In this document: piece after piece, positions 35,707 to 45,553 of the stretch
Layout of the letters: every line of letters begins with the position of its first letter
Position numbering within the stretch: position 1 is the stretch's first letter
Assembly (NCBI GenBank): GCA_028281635.1
Contig: JANQJM010000224.1
Coordinates: 62,001-126,000 of the forward strand
Direction of reading: 5' to 3'
Length of the DNA stretch: 64,000 nt
Source of the DNA: Pseudomonadales bacterium
GTDB lineage: Bacteria > Pseudomonadota > Gammaproteobacteria > Pseudomonadales > Pseudohongiellaceae
Translations under genes and position numbers: made by a program
The notes under the pieces: model-generated
The model's database searches: none
What the model was told of the DNA's origin: nothing
What the model saw: only the letters and a program-made list of their open reading frames with translations

Positions 35707-38151
35707 TTATTCATAGCGCAGAGCCTCAATGGGATTCGCCTGGGCCGTCCGGTACGATTGGCTGGCTATCGTCATGAAAGCCACTAGCAAGACAATGAGA
35801 GTCGACAACACGAATGCAAGAGGATCAATTGCAGCCTGATAGGCGAAGCTCCTCAACCATTCCACGATAGCAAGATAAGACAGCAGGGAACCTGCCAGGC
35901 CCGCAACCACTATCAGAGAGAAGATATTTCGATATAGAAGAAGGATGATCTGGGTCACAGTGGCGCCCAGTACCTTGCGAATACCAATCTCCTTGGTACG
36001 CTGTTGTGTTGTGAAAGCCGACAGGCCCAACAGGCCGAGACAGGAAATAAAAATACAGATGACGGCAAAGCTGGCGACCAGCTTTAGCTGATTTGTCTGA
36101 GAGCCATAGACTTCGTCTAGAGAATCTTCCAGCAACTCATATTGAAACGGTTGCAGTGGATCAAGGTCTGCAAAAAGTCCGTTTAGAAACTGGATGGTTT
36201 CTTCTAGTTCTCCTTCAACATAGCTGACGAATAACCACCTGAACGCCAGCGGCCGCTCGTTCTGCGGCCAGTTGCTGAAGTCTGGCTCATCATGAGATAT
36301 CAAAAGCGGCTCTAGCCCTACTCGCAGGTCCTGAAAATTAAAATCCTCTATAACTCCTATCACCCGCAGAAAGCGTCCGCCTCGCTCCAAGGTCTTGCCT
36401 ATAGGCTCATTCCATCCTAGTCGCCTGACAGTTTCTTCATTGACCATCACTGGTAAAGCAGCATCAGTAGTGACAGCAGATTCAAATTGCCGCCCTGCGA
36501 CCAGTTGCATACCCATGGTGTTCAGGTAGCCATTTCCCATTCTGAAACCGCGAAACAACTGCGGGCCAAACTCTCCATTTTCCATTTCCACGTTGTACTG
36601 ATAGAGCGAGTCCTCCATCTGTCCGGGAATTTCCAAACCGATGGTGGATCCCAGAATGCTCGGATGCTGGTTGAGCTCGTTCTCAATAACCGGAAGCTGC
36701 TCGATCAGGTCTGCTCCCTGCAATCGGACCACCAATTTGTTCTCTTTCTCAAAGCCCATGGAATAGGACTGGATAAATTGCATCTGGTTCATCATCAATA
36801 GAGTCGCAGCAATCACGCCAAGGGAGATAGTGAGTTGCAACAATATCAACCCCCTCCGTGACAGACCTGTCTCCATTGAAGAACTCCTACTTCCTGACAA
36901 CGCTTGCACCGGCAGTGTTCTGACAACGAATAGCGCTGGGTAAAGCCCAGTGATCGCACCGATCAATAGTGCAGCCACTACTAGAATGCCAACAACTTCA
37001 GGTGTCAGAGACGTCGCTAGAGAAAGAGACCTGTCCAGCAATTCGTTTACCGGACTGACATTAAGCAGGAGTTCGGCGAGCCCGATACCCAGAGCCAGCC
37101 CTACTACCGCGAAAAAGATCGCCTCTGACATGAACATCGCTATGAGTTGTCGTTTGCTTGCGCCGACCAGTTTTCGTATCCCCACTTCCTTCGCTCTGGT
37201 GATGGCACGAGCAGAAGCCAGATTTATATAGTTGATGCAGGCAATCAACAGGATGAAGATGCCTATGACAGCGAAGGTGTAGAAGTAGTATTTATTTGCC
37301 AGGGCGCTACTGCCCAGGGTTCGCGACTCCATGTGGATAGAAGGAAGCGGTTCCAGGAAAAATTCTATGGTGGTTCCAGTTGCACGCCCCTGCTCGGCCA
37401 TATATCGCTGCCAGAACTCAGCAGACATTTCTCGGAACCTATTAGTGTCAACGTTTTGTGGCAGCAGTGCATAGGTGTAGACGCTGGGATCCCATAGGAT
37501 TTCCTGGGCATTGGGATTATCAGCAGTAGCGGGGTTATAGCGTCGATAAGGCAGCAGGATGTCATGACTGAGATGGGAATTCTCAGGCAAATCTGCATAC
37601 ACCAGGCTGATCCTGAAACTTCCGTTAGGGCTATCCAGCATTTCTCCGACAACATCTACTCTGTCGAAATAAGTCCGAGCGACAGATTCGCTAATGGCGA
37701 TAGAATTGGAGTCAAACAAAGCATTATCAGGATCACCAGCCAGCACGTCATAAGAAAACATCTCGAACACATTTTCATCGGCGATCATCGCCTCTTCCCA
37801 GTAGATGGCGGTATCTTGAGAACGCAGCAGCATGGGAAGGGAAAAGGCCGGTCTTAGCCTGGTGAAATCCTGAACTTCCAGATAATCCCTTTCCAGCAAC
37901 GGGCCCAGCATACGCGAGGTGAATGGGCTTATTTCATTGCTGCCTTCGCTACTTATCTGATGTACCACACGGTGTATTCGATCAGAGTTCTCATGATGGC
38001 GATCGAAGGAGAGTTCGCCATAAAGATAAGCACCCAGTATCAGGCAGCAGGCAATGGCGATGGAGAAACCGAGAACGTTGATGACCGCGTAGGTGCGGTC
38101 ACGATAGAGAACGCGCAATGTTGTTTTCAGATAATTCAGCAATACATACAC
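35707..38151 (-). CDS. FtsX/MacB-like ABC permease 6
   Basis: About 814 residues. An upstream ATG at 38229 would overlap permease 7 by 76 bp and add an unrelated basic leader. I prefer GTG 38151, with GGAG about ten bases ahead, two bases after the TAA of permease 7; TTG 38142 is a second option. Coupling motifs are KEVGIRKLVGA and KEIGIRKVLGA, the latter followed by TQIILLLYRNIFSLIVVAG (non-AWP subclass). Its first half contains a long NELLDRSLSLATSLTPEVV loop between helices. C-terminus is NPIEALRYE. Confidence 0.85.
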   Translation of the reverse strand: MYVLLNYLKTTLRVLYRDRTYAVINVLGFSIAIACCLILGAYLYGELSFDRHHENSDRIHRVVHQISSEGSNEISPFTSRMLGPLLERDYLEVQDFTRLRPAFSLPMLLRSQDTAIYWEEAMIADENVFEMFSYDVLAGDPDNALFDSNSIAISESVARTYFDRVDVVGEMLDSPNGSFRISLVYADLPENSHLSHDILLPYRRYNPATADNPNAQEILWDPSVYTYALLPQNVDTNRFREMSAEFWQRYMAEQGRATGTTIEFFLEPLPSIHMESRTLGSSALANKYYFYTFAVIGIFILLIACINYINLASARAITRAKEVGIRKLVGASKRQLIAMFMSEAIFFAVVGLALGIGLAELLLNVSPVNELLDRSLSLATSLTPEVVGILVVAALLIGAITGLYPALFVVRTLPVQALSGSRSSSMETGLSRRGLILLQLTISLGVIAATLLMMNQMQFIQSYSMGFEKENKLVVRLQGADLIEQLPVIENELNQHPSILGSTIGLEIPGQMEDSLYQYNVEMENGEFGPQLFRGFRMGNGYLNTMGMQLVAGRQFESAVTTDAALPVMVNEETVRRLGWNEPIGKTLERGGRFLRVIGVIEDFNFQDLRVGLEPLLISHDEPDFSNWPQNERPLAFRWLFVSYVEGELEETIQFLNGLFADLDPLQPFQYELLEDSLDEVYGSQTNQLKLVASFAVICIFISCLGLLGLSAFTTQQRTKEIGIRKVLGATVTQIILLLYRNIFSLIVVAGLAGSLLSYLAIVEWLRSFAYQAAIDPLAFVLSTLIVLLVAFMTIASQSYRTAQANPIEALRYE

Positions 38152-38153
38152 GT

Positions 38154-40616
38154 TTAAAAATCTCCGCGTAATGCATCGGCCGGATTGCCATTGGCCGCGT
38201 TGACGGCATGAAACACGATGGCCAGCCATGCGACCAGTAACGCGGCCAGACTGGAAACAATAAAGGTCAGCGGCCCCACTTCCACGCGATACTGGAATCC
38301 ATTGAGATATTGTGTGATGGCGTAGAAAGCAACTGGCCAGGCAAGAAAATTGGCAGCTACCACTGGTTTGGAAAACTGGGTCAGAAGAATCTGCACGATA
38401 TCCAAACTCAAAGCGCCATGAATCTTTCTGATGCCGATCTCTCTGGTTTTCTGTAGAACAGAATGAGAAGCCAATGCAAAAAGACCCAGACAGGCAATGG
38501 CTATCGCCAGGCTGGCGAACAGCGTGAACAACAAAAACTGCAGCCTGTCCTGTTGGTACTGCGCCTCAATATTGGTTTCCAGGAATTCTATGGCAATGGG
38601 GAACTCCGGAATCATACGATTCCAAGTCTCGTTGATCGCACTGGATAGTTGCTGCGGATCTGTTCCGTCCATATAAGAGACTGTCAGGGTAATGTGATCC
38701 TCAGGTGCAAAGATGTACATATTTGGCGTTACGGCACTACGCAGTGACTGGAAGTGAAAATCTCCTACCACGCCGATGATCTCAAAGCGCACATTGCCCA
38801 TCTGTATAGTCTTTCCGATAGCCTCTTCTGCGTTCGCAAACCCTGCTGCATCAATCGCTGATGTATTCAAGACAACAGAGGAAACACTGATATCAGCCCC
38901 GTCGACGTTAGAAAACGAATTCCACGTAAACCGATCGACACCGAACTGCTCGGAAAAACTCCTGCCCGTTTGAAGCGGGATGTCATAAACATCAAAGAAA
39001 TTGGTGGCAATACTTTTCGGGTAAAGCGCAAAGCTTTCGTCCCGATAACCAGGAGCCGACACACGACGACTAAACCCAGTTCCTACCAAGTCAGACGGTG
39101 CTGCAACAGAAAAGGTTATGTCATTGACGCTGGGAAGTTGGCGAATCTCTTGCGCCAGTTGTTCTCTGTATTCACGAGCAAACTCTTCATTCACATTGCG
39201 AATGAGCAATTTATTACCTGGAGAAAACCCCAAATCCATGTCATTCACAAAAAGCTGCTGAAAGAAGATCACTGCAGTGGTGATTATCAAGCCTACGGAA
39301 ACCGCAAACTGCAAGGTGACAAGAATGGGTTGGGTCCAACCGAGTTTTCCTGAGCTACCATGACCTGATCTCAGCACTTGAGCCGGTTCATGAGAGGCCA
39401 GCCGAAGCGCTGGATAGAGGCCACTTACTATACCCACTGCAACGATGATAAACGCTAGACTGATCAGGAATGTCAGATCGGAGAAATAGGCAATGACGAT
39501 GTCTTTTCCTAATAAATCGTTATAGGTGGGTAACAACAGTTCAACCAGTCCCATGGACGCGGCTGTTGCCAGTAATGAGACCAGTACTGTTTCACAGAGA
39601 AACTGCAGAGTCAGTTGGCCTCGTTGGGCACCGACAACCTTACGAACCGAGATTTCGCCAGCTCGACCGAGGGACTTAACAGTGGAGAGATTGACGAAAT
39701 TTGCACAGGCTATCCCGAGCACTAACAAAGCAATAAGAGACAAAGTAACCAACATTTGTCGGTTACCAGGAGGTTTGATATTTCCCAGCCCACCAGGGTC
39801 AAGATGAATGTCTCTTACGTTTTTTAATAGCGGGCGTCGAACATCAGCCAGCTCGCGCCCGGTGGGCAATAGTTGAGTGGGATAGTAGTTTTCGAGAAAT
39901 TGAGGCAACTGCGATCTGAGCTGTGCGATATCTACGCCCTCGGCCAGGCGCAAATAGGTGTAGCCTTCAACTGCGTCCCAACTTTCAGAGTACCCAAACC
40001 CGTACAATGTGTCGGTCTCATCATAGGGAATAAGAAAATCGAAATCGAAATGGCTGCGCTGAGGGATGTCCTGAAAGATTCCTGTGATTCTATAGTCCCG
40101 CTGATCGTCAAGTTGCAGGACCTCTCCCAATGGCGACTGATCGCCGAAGTACTTATATGCCGAAGAGGCAGATATGAGCATGGAGCTTTTATTGCTTAAC
40201 GCGGACATCTTATCGCCGGCAACAATCGGAAGATCGAATACCTGGAGAAAACTGTCGTCTACAAACCACGCAGTTTCAAAATACCGTTGCTGCTGATTGC
40301 TCAACACCACATCATGGTCAATCAATCGTGAGGCCGCTTCTATCTCAGGAAAATAATCAAGCAAGTCTCTTCTTGCACGTAGTGCGGCTTTAACGACAGG
40401 GCTTATTGAACCAGCGGGGTTTATGCGCTCAGATTCGAAGCGGTAGATATTATCAGCGTCAGGGATCCACCGATCAAAACTCAGTTCATCCTGCACATAA
40501 AGCATGATGAGAATGCAGCCAGTTAATCCCAAAACCAGGCCAAGTATGTTGATGACCGTATAGACCTTATACTTTATTAGATTCCTGTACGCGCTGATGA
40601 AATAGTTTTTAAACAT
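38154..40616 (-). CDS. FtsX/MacB-like ABC permease 7
   Basis: About 820 residues from ATG 40616 (MFKNYFISAYRNLIKYKVYT); a GTG at 40622, immediately after the stop of permease 8, is an alternative. Coupling motifs are GEISVRKVVGA (Gly replacing the usual Lys/Arg) and REIGIRKIHGA (His for Leu), both unusual. Half 2 has QFSKPVVAANFLAWPVAFY. The C-terminus is NPADALRGDF, without the RYE ending. Of the ten-gene array this is among the most divergent at the ATPase-contact surface, so it may use a different ATPase. Confidence 0.86.
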   Translation of the reverse strand: MFKNYFISAYRNLIKYKVYTVINILGLVLGLTGCILIMLYVQDELSFDRWIPDADNIYRFESERINPAGSISPVVKAALRARRDLLDYFPEIEAASRLIDHDVVLSNQQQRYFETAWFVDDSFLQVFDLPIVAGDKMSALSNKSSMLISASSAYKYFGDQSPLGEVLQLDDQRDYRITGIFQDIPQRSHFDFDFLIPYDETDTLYGFGYSESWDAVEGYTYLRLAEGVDIAQLRSQLPQFLENYYPTQLLPTGRELADVRRPLLKNVRDIHLDPGGLGNIKPPGNRQMLVTLSLIALLVLGIACANFVNLSTVKSLGRAGEISVRKVVGAQRGQLTLQFLCETVLVSLLATAASMGLVELLLPTYNDLLGKDIVIAYFSDLTFLISLAFIIVAVGIVSGLYPALRLASHEPAQVLRSGHGSSGKLGWTQPILVTLQFAVSVGLIITTAVIFFQQLFVNDMDLGFSPGNKLLIRNVNEEFAREYREQLAQEIRQLPSVNDITFSVAAPSDLVGTGFSRRVSAPGYRDESFALYPKSIATNFFDVYDIPLQTGRSFSEQFGVDRFTWNSFSNVDGADISVSSVVLNTSAIDAAGFANAEEAIGKTIQMGNVRFEIIGVVGDFHFQSLRSAVTPNMYIFAPEDHITLTVSYMDGTDPQQLSSAINETWNRMIPEFPIAIEFLETNIEAQYQQDRLQFLLFTLFASLAIAIACLGLFALASHSVLQKTREIGIRKIHGALSLDIVQILLTQFSKPVVAANFLAWPVAFYAITQYLNGFQYRVEVGPLTFIVSSLAALLVAWLAIVFHAVNAANGNPADALRGDF

Positions 40617-40622
40617 GGCCAC

Positions 40623-43061
40623 TTATTCGTAACGTAGCGCCTCAATCGGATTCGCACTTACAGTCTTATAGGACTGTAAAGTCATCGTACCAATCGCAAT
40701 CACCGTAACCACAAATGAAGAGTAGACAAATGCGAGTGGGTCGATGTCCCTACGGTAGTAGAAGTTATCCAGCCAACCTGTGATCCCGATGTAAGAAATT
40801 CCAGCCGCGAGTATCGATGCTACAACTAGCAGCACGAATACATTGCTGAACAACACGAAAAAAATATGACGAATAGATGCACCAAGAGTTTTCCGAATGC
40901 CTATCTCCTTGGTTCTCTGACCGGTTGTAAATGCCGTTAACCCAAGCAGACCCAGGCAAGAGATCAGGAGACTTATTGCCGCGAACAGTCCAATGAGTAG
41001 CATCTGTTGTCTGTCAGACTGGTAAAGCTGCTCAAGGTCTTCCTCTAGAATCGAATACCGAAATGGGAATGATGGTTCGAAAACGGACCATTGTTGTTCA
41101 ATGAATCTGATCGTTTCATTCAGGGAATCCGCTGAAACATCAAGGAATAACTCTCGAGTAACATTTGCCCTGAGGTCAGGAGCCGAGTTTTCATAATCTA
41201 TGACATCAGGAAAGAAAACGAACGGGCCGATTTCCTTGTGCAGAGCCTCAAAATGAAAATCTTCAGCAACTCCGACTACAGTAAACGGAGTAGCCGCAGT
41301 GGTATTGAAAGTTTTTCCGATTGGATCATCCCAACCTATCTCTTCTACCGCTGTACGGCTTAGAATCGCTTCGAACCTTGATTGCTGTGGACCTCCATCG
41401 AACACTCTGCCAGCGATAAGGTTTATGCCCATCAGGTCAAAAAAATTCTCATCGACCTGTGTGCCATGGAAATCCAGGTTGTATGTCGTTCCATCATCCA
41501 GATGTGCGTCCAGCGCGCTATTGGACCAGGTGGTGAAAGGATTGGTTCTTATCAAGGACGCATCATCGATGCGAGGATTTGATTTCAACTGCTCTATAAA
41601 ACTTTGAATTCTTTCTATGGTTTGGACACTCTGAACCTGTAACGCTATTTTGTTGAATTTGTCATAGCCTAGCGGCCTCTCATTGATGTATCGCATCTGT
41701 AGAAGCATCAGCACAGTGGCGCTAATAACTGCCATGGAGATGGTAAATTGGAATAGAACGAGACACTTTCTAACTGTAGTGCCCGCTGATCTACTGACCC
41801 CCTTACTATGTCTATTTTGGGGATCTGTCATTGCGAGGACGAAAGCCGGGTATACACCTGCAGCCACCCCAACGAACAGCCCCAAGGCAACCAAGCTGAC
41901 AAACACTATTGGATCCTGAAAAAATCCAAGGGACAGGTCTTTTCCAAACAAGTTGACTTCGGCGTTTCCAGACAGGAAAAACTCCACTGCAGTCACTGCT
42001 ACTAGCAATGCAATCAATGCAAAGGCAATTGACTCAAACAAGAACTGTGTCACGAGCAGGTTTCGATTCGCACCGAGCAACTTTCGAATGGAAATCTCAC
42101 TGGCCCTTCTAGTTGCTCTGGCCGTCGCCAAATTAATGTAGTTTATACAGGCGATCACCAATACAAAGACAGCTACCAGAGTGAAAGCATAGAGGTAATA
42201 AGGGTTGCCTCGGGGCTGATCATTATTCGTGAAAGAATTCAGATGAATATCAGCGAGGGGCTCAAGATAAAACGATGCACGGTAACCTGCTCTAGTAATG
42301 GGAGCCATAACGCGATCAAATAAGTCGCCGAATGCTTCCTCTCCCAAGCCAGGAGCTTCATACCCCTCACTCACTAATAGATAGTTGAAAGAACTCGGAT
42401 TCCATAAACGTGCCACCATAAATCCCGATTCTTCAGACAAGTCAGGGGGAGCGCCAGTGAGAGTCAGTAGCGCACTGTATTTTAGATGGGAGTTATCGGG
42501 TAAATCTGCGAAAACCAAAGTGACTAGATAGTCCGAATCGCCACTGGAGAGTATTTCCCCAACTGGGTTGCTATTACCAAAGAACCGTTGCGCCACCGTT
42601 TGGTTTATGGCAATCGTATACGGCCGAACTAAGGCTTCTTCGGGATTACCAAAAACGACGTCGTGTGTGAACACTTCAAAAGCACTATTACTTGAAATGT
42701 AGACGTCTGATACGAAGTCAGAATCATCAGCGCTCTCAAATAGAGTTGCACTTTGTGTATACATTGGCTCGAAGCTGACGTAGTTCTCTATTCCCGGATA
42801 GTCCCGCTGAAGCATCGGTGCCAGATACTTCGAGGACTTTGCATCACGATTTCGAACAGTACCAAAATCAGTTTCGTGATTTATTCGGTAAATTCGATCA
42901 TGCAGCTCATGATGCTGGTCATAGGTCAATTCATGTTCGAGATACAATGCCAATACAATGAAGCAGGCGATGCCAAAGACCAAACCAATGACATTCAGTG
43001 CTGAGTAATACTTCTCGCTCAACAGGCGTCTGGTTGTCATTATCAGGAAACTTCTAAACAT
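40623..43061 (-). CDS. FtsX/MacB-like ABC permease 8
   Basis: 812 residues from ATG 43061, with a TAAGGA ribosome-binding site that overlaps the stop codon of permease 9, indicating translational coupling. Coupling motifs are SEISIRKLLGA and KEIGIRKTLGA followed by RHIFFVLFSNVFVLLVVAS (non-AWP subclass). Half 1 includes a segment NAEVNLFGKDLSLGFFQDP between helices 3 and 4. C-terminus is NPIEALRYE. Confidence 0.87.
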   Translation of the reverse strand: MFRSFLIMTTRRLLSEKYYSALNVIGLVFGIACFIVLALYLEHELTYDQHHELHDRIYRINHETDFGTVRNRDAKSSKYLAPMLQRDYPGIENYVSFEPMYTQSATLFESADDSDFVSDVYISSNSAFEVFTHDVVFGNPEEALVRPYTIAINQTVAQRFFGNSNPVGEILSSGDSDYLVTLVFADLPDNSHLKYSALLTLTGAPPDLSEESGFMVARLWNPSSFNYLLVSEGYEAPGLGEEAFGDLFDRVMAPITRAGYRASFYLEPLADIHLNSFTNNDQPRGNPYYLYAFTLVAVFVLVIACINYINLATARATRRASEISIRKLLGANRNLLVTQFLFESIAFALIALLVAVTAVEFFLSGNAEVNLFGKDLSLGFFQDPIVFVSLVALGLFVGVAAGVYPAFVLAMTDPQNRHSKGVSRSAGTTVRKCLVLFQFTISMAVISATVLMLLQMRYINERPLGYDKFNKIALQVQSVQTIERIQSFIEQLKSNPRIDDASLIRTNPFTTWSNSALDAHLDDGTTYNLDFHGTQVDENFFDLMGINLIAGRVFDGGPQQSRFEAILSRTAVEEIGWDDPIGKTFNTTAATPFTVVGVAEDFHFEALHKEIGPFVFFPDVIDYENSAPDLRANVTRELFLDVSADSLNETIRFIEQQWSVFEPSFPFRYSILEEDLEQLYQSDRQQMLLIGLFAAISLLISCLGLLGLTAFTTGQRTKEIGIRKTLGASIRHIFFVLFSNVFVLLVVASILAAGISYIGITGWLDNFYYRRDIDPLAFVYSSFVVTVIAIGTMTLQSYKTVSANPIEALRYE

Positions 43062-43070
43062 ATTTTTTCC

Positions 43071-45509
43071 TTACTCGTACCGTAACGCCTGAATCGGATT
43101 CGATCGTGCGGTCTTGTAAGACAGTCCTGCCATTGTCAAAAATGCTACAAGCAACACTAGAGTTGATGAATACACGAAAACAAGTGGATTTATGGCTACC
43201 TGGTAATAAAAGCTATCCAGCCAGCGATCTACCGCTGAATAGGCAACAATGGAAGCGATCACCGAAGCGATCAGGATCAGGAAGAACGTACTTCTAAACA
43301 ACAGCACCAGAATGTTCTGGATCGTTGCGCCGAGTACCTTTCGAATTCCGATCTCCTTGGTGCGATGTTGTGTCGTGAGAGAAGTCAGGCCAAGCAACCC
43401 CAGGCAAGACAGGAATATGCAGACCATTGAAAAAATAGTGACTAACTGCATCTGCCTGCTTTCGCTGAGATATTGTTCACTAAGATTCACATCGAGAAAC
43501 TGATATTCGAAGGGGTGAGTCCGGTCGATATCGGGCCAGCGGGATTCCAGGTATTCCAGCGCAGGTGCGATTGCGGCAGGTGCAACGCGAATCATCATGG
43601 TGCGTTGAACGCCAGCTTTGTCGATATCGGACAGATTAGTGTAGTCAGAGCTGACCAGAGTGATCAATGTGGGTGCCGTCGCATTCTGGAGGCCCAGTGT
43701 ATGAAAATCCTCAACAACGCCTATGACCGTTCGTGCCGGGTTCCGCGGCCCCCCCAACCATATTGCACTGCCGATGGGATCGATGAGCCCAATTTCCCGT
43801 ACAGCTGTCTCATTGATTATCACAGCGCTCGTGTAGTCCGTCGGAATGTCATCGCTAAAATCCCGACCGGAGACTAAATTTATGTCGAGCAACGAGAGAT
43901 AGTTCGAATCGACGTAGAGGCGATCCAGAATTTCATATTCCTGGTTGTTTCCCACAGCACCGGTAGGCCACCCTTCGCTCATCCGAGACCCCGGGACGCT
44001 ACCGGTATCTATAATGGATCCACTGACAAACCCCGGATTGGATACGACTTCATTGAGCACTCGCTGCGCGTTTTCGGCTGCATCTGCACCCCGAAGCGGA
44101 ATCAGCACCACATTGTCCTTGGAGAAACCCAGCGAATAGCTATTCACAAACTCTAGTTGTGAATACATCAGCTGGGTTACCGCCAGCACAGCAATGGAAA
44201 TGGCAAACTGTACCATCACAAGGAATTGTCGCAGCGTCACACCTGCCACACTTGAGTGCTTGCCGTTTTTTAAACTCTCGACGGGCAGTGAATTCGCCAG
44301 GTAAATTGCTGGGTAAAGTCCCCCAACTATACTTAACAAAAGGAAAGTCGTGATAATTCCCAGCAACCAGATCTGATCACCCTGCACAAGGGATAACAGC
44401 GAAAGATCGTAGCCCACAATCTGTTGCAAGCTAGGCATCGAAAGAGCTAGTTCCGCAATCCCCAAACCTGCAACGAACGCGATACCTGTATATAGGAACG
44501 ACTCACCCAGAAACTGCGTAATCAGCTCTGATCTCTGCGCGCCCAGCACTTTCCTAACACCCACCTCCCTAGCTCGTTTTATGGACCGGGCTGTCGCAAG
44601 GTTGACATAATTGATACCCGCAATAAGGAGCACCAACAAAGCAGTAAAGGTGAAGGCAATTACAACGAAACTGTTCCCCTGCGGCCGCCCACCCTGGGGG
44701 ATGGTGGACTGGAGCCGTATGCTGGTCAGAGGTTCCAGAAAGAGAGACAGGCTATCAGCAAAGCCAAGTCGGTCACCATATTGACTAATCAATTGATCTG
44801 AGATTTCAACGAACTCATTTGGATCGTAACCTTCTTCCATCAAGAGGTAGGTGTAATATTGGTTTCCCCCAATACTTTCCAATTCCCGGGGTTCTATGCT
44901 GTTTCTCGTGGCCACGGAGACCAGAGCGTCATAGTGCAGATGAGTATTTTGTGGTAAATCCTGGAATACCAGGGTCACACGTAGATCAAAAGTATCGGTC
45001 TGCAGAATTTTATTTAGGGCAATTGATTCACCAAAGTAGCGTTGTGCCATGGAACTGCTGATTGCGATTGTTCCCGGTTCCATCAATGCTGTCCTCGGGT
45101 CTCCCTCAAGAACGTTGAAAGTAAAAACATCAAACACTGAGTTACTGGCGTACATAAGTTCGCTCTCATAGTACTCAGAGTCTTCATAGCGAAAGAGAAA
45201 TTCAGATGCATCGTAAGAATACTCGCGAAAGCTGACACTGCTGACCACTTCGCCAAATTCTCTCTCCAGCAATGGCCCCAAGGCTCCACCTGTACTGACG
45301 CTGTCATTGAGCACACTGTTGCTGTAGGTTTCCGCCAAACGATATATACGATCGCGATTCTCGTTATAACGGTCATAAGTCAGCTCCATGTTAAGGTAAA
45401 GGCTGATGACCAAGTAACAGGCGACGCCCAGGGAGAGGCCTATGATATTGATGACTGAGTACAGCTTATCCCGGTAGAAATTTCGCAAACTTATATTTAA
45501 CTGACTCAT
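43071..45509 (-). CDS. FtsX/MacB-like ABC permease 9
   Basis: 812 residues from ATG 45509 (MSQLNISLRNFYRDKLYSVINIIGL), nine bases upstream of permease 8. Coupling motifs are REVGVRKVLGA and KEIGIRKVLGA, then QNILVLLFRSTFFLILIAS (non-AWP subclass). It shares the style LEREFGEV and QDLPQNTHLHYDALVS in the first periplasmic domain with permease 11, suggesting a relatively recent duplication. C-terminus is NPIQALRYE. Confidence 0.87.
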   Translation of the reverse strand: MSQLNISLRNFYRDKLYSVINIIGLSLGVACYLVISLYLNMELTYDRYNENRDRIYRLAETYSNSVLNDSVSTGGALGPLLEREFGEVVSSVSFREYSYDASEFLFRYEDSEYYESELMYASNSVFDVFTFNVLEGDPRTALMEPGTIAISSSMAQRYFGESIALNKILQTDTFDLRVTLVFQDLPQNTHLHYDALVSVATRNSIEPRELESIGGNQYYTYLLMEEGYDPNEFVEISDQLISQYGDRLGFADSLSLFLEPLTSIRLQSTIPQGGRPQGNSFVVIAFTFTALLVLLIAGINYVNLATARSIKRAREVGVRKVLGAQRSELITQFLGESFLYTGIAFVAGLGIAELALSMPSLQQIVGYDLSLLSLVQGDQIWLLGIITTFLLLSIVGGLYPAIYLANSLPVESLKNGKHSSVAGVTLRQFLVMVQFAISIAVLAVTQLMYSQLEFVNSYSLGFSKDNVVLIPLRGADAAENAQRVLNEVVSNPGFVSGSIIDTGSVPGSRMSEGWPTGAVGNNQEYEILDRLYVDSNYLSLLDINLVSGRDFSDDIPTDYTSAVIINETAVREIGLIDPIGSAIWLGGPRNPARTVIGVVEDFHTLGLQNATAPTLITLVSSDYTNLSDIDKAGVQRTMMIRVAPAAIAPALEYLESRWPDIDRTHPFEYQFLDVNLSEQYLSESRQMQLVTIFSMVCIFLSCLGLLGLTSLTTQHRTKEIGIRKVLGATIQNILVLLFRSTFFLILIASVIASIVAYSAVDRWLDSFYYQVAINPLVFVYSSTLVLLVAFLTMAGLSYKTARSNPIQALRYE

Positions 45510-45553
45510 TCAAAATTACCTTAGCTCTAAACTAGCTCTACTAGAGTCCAGAC

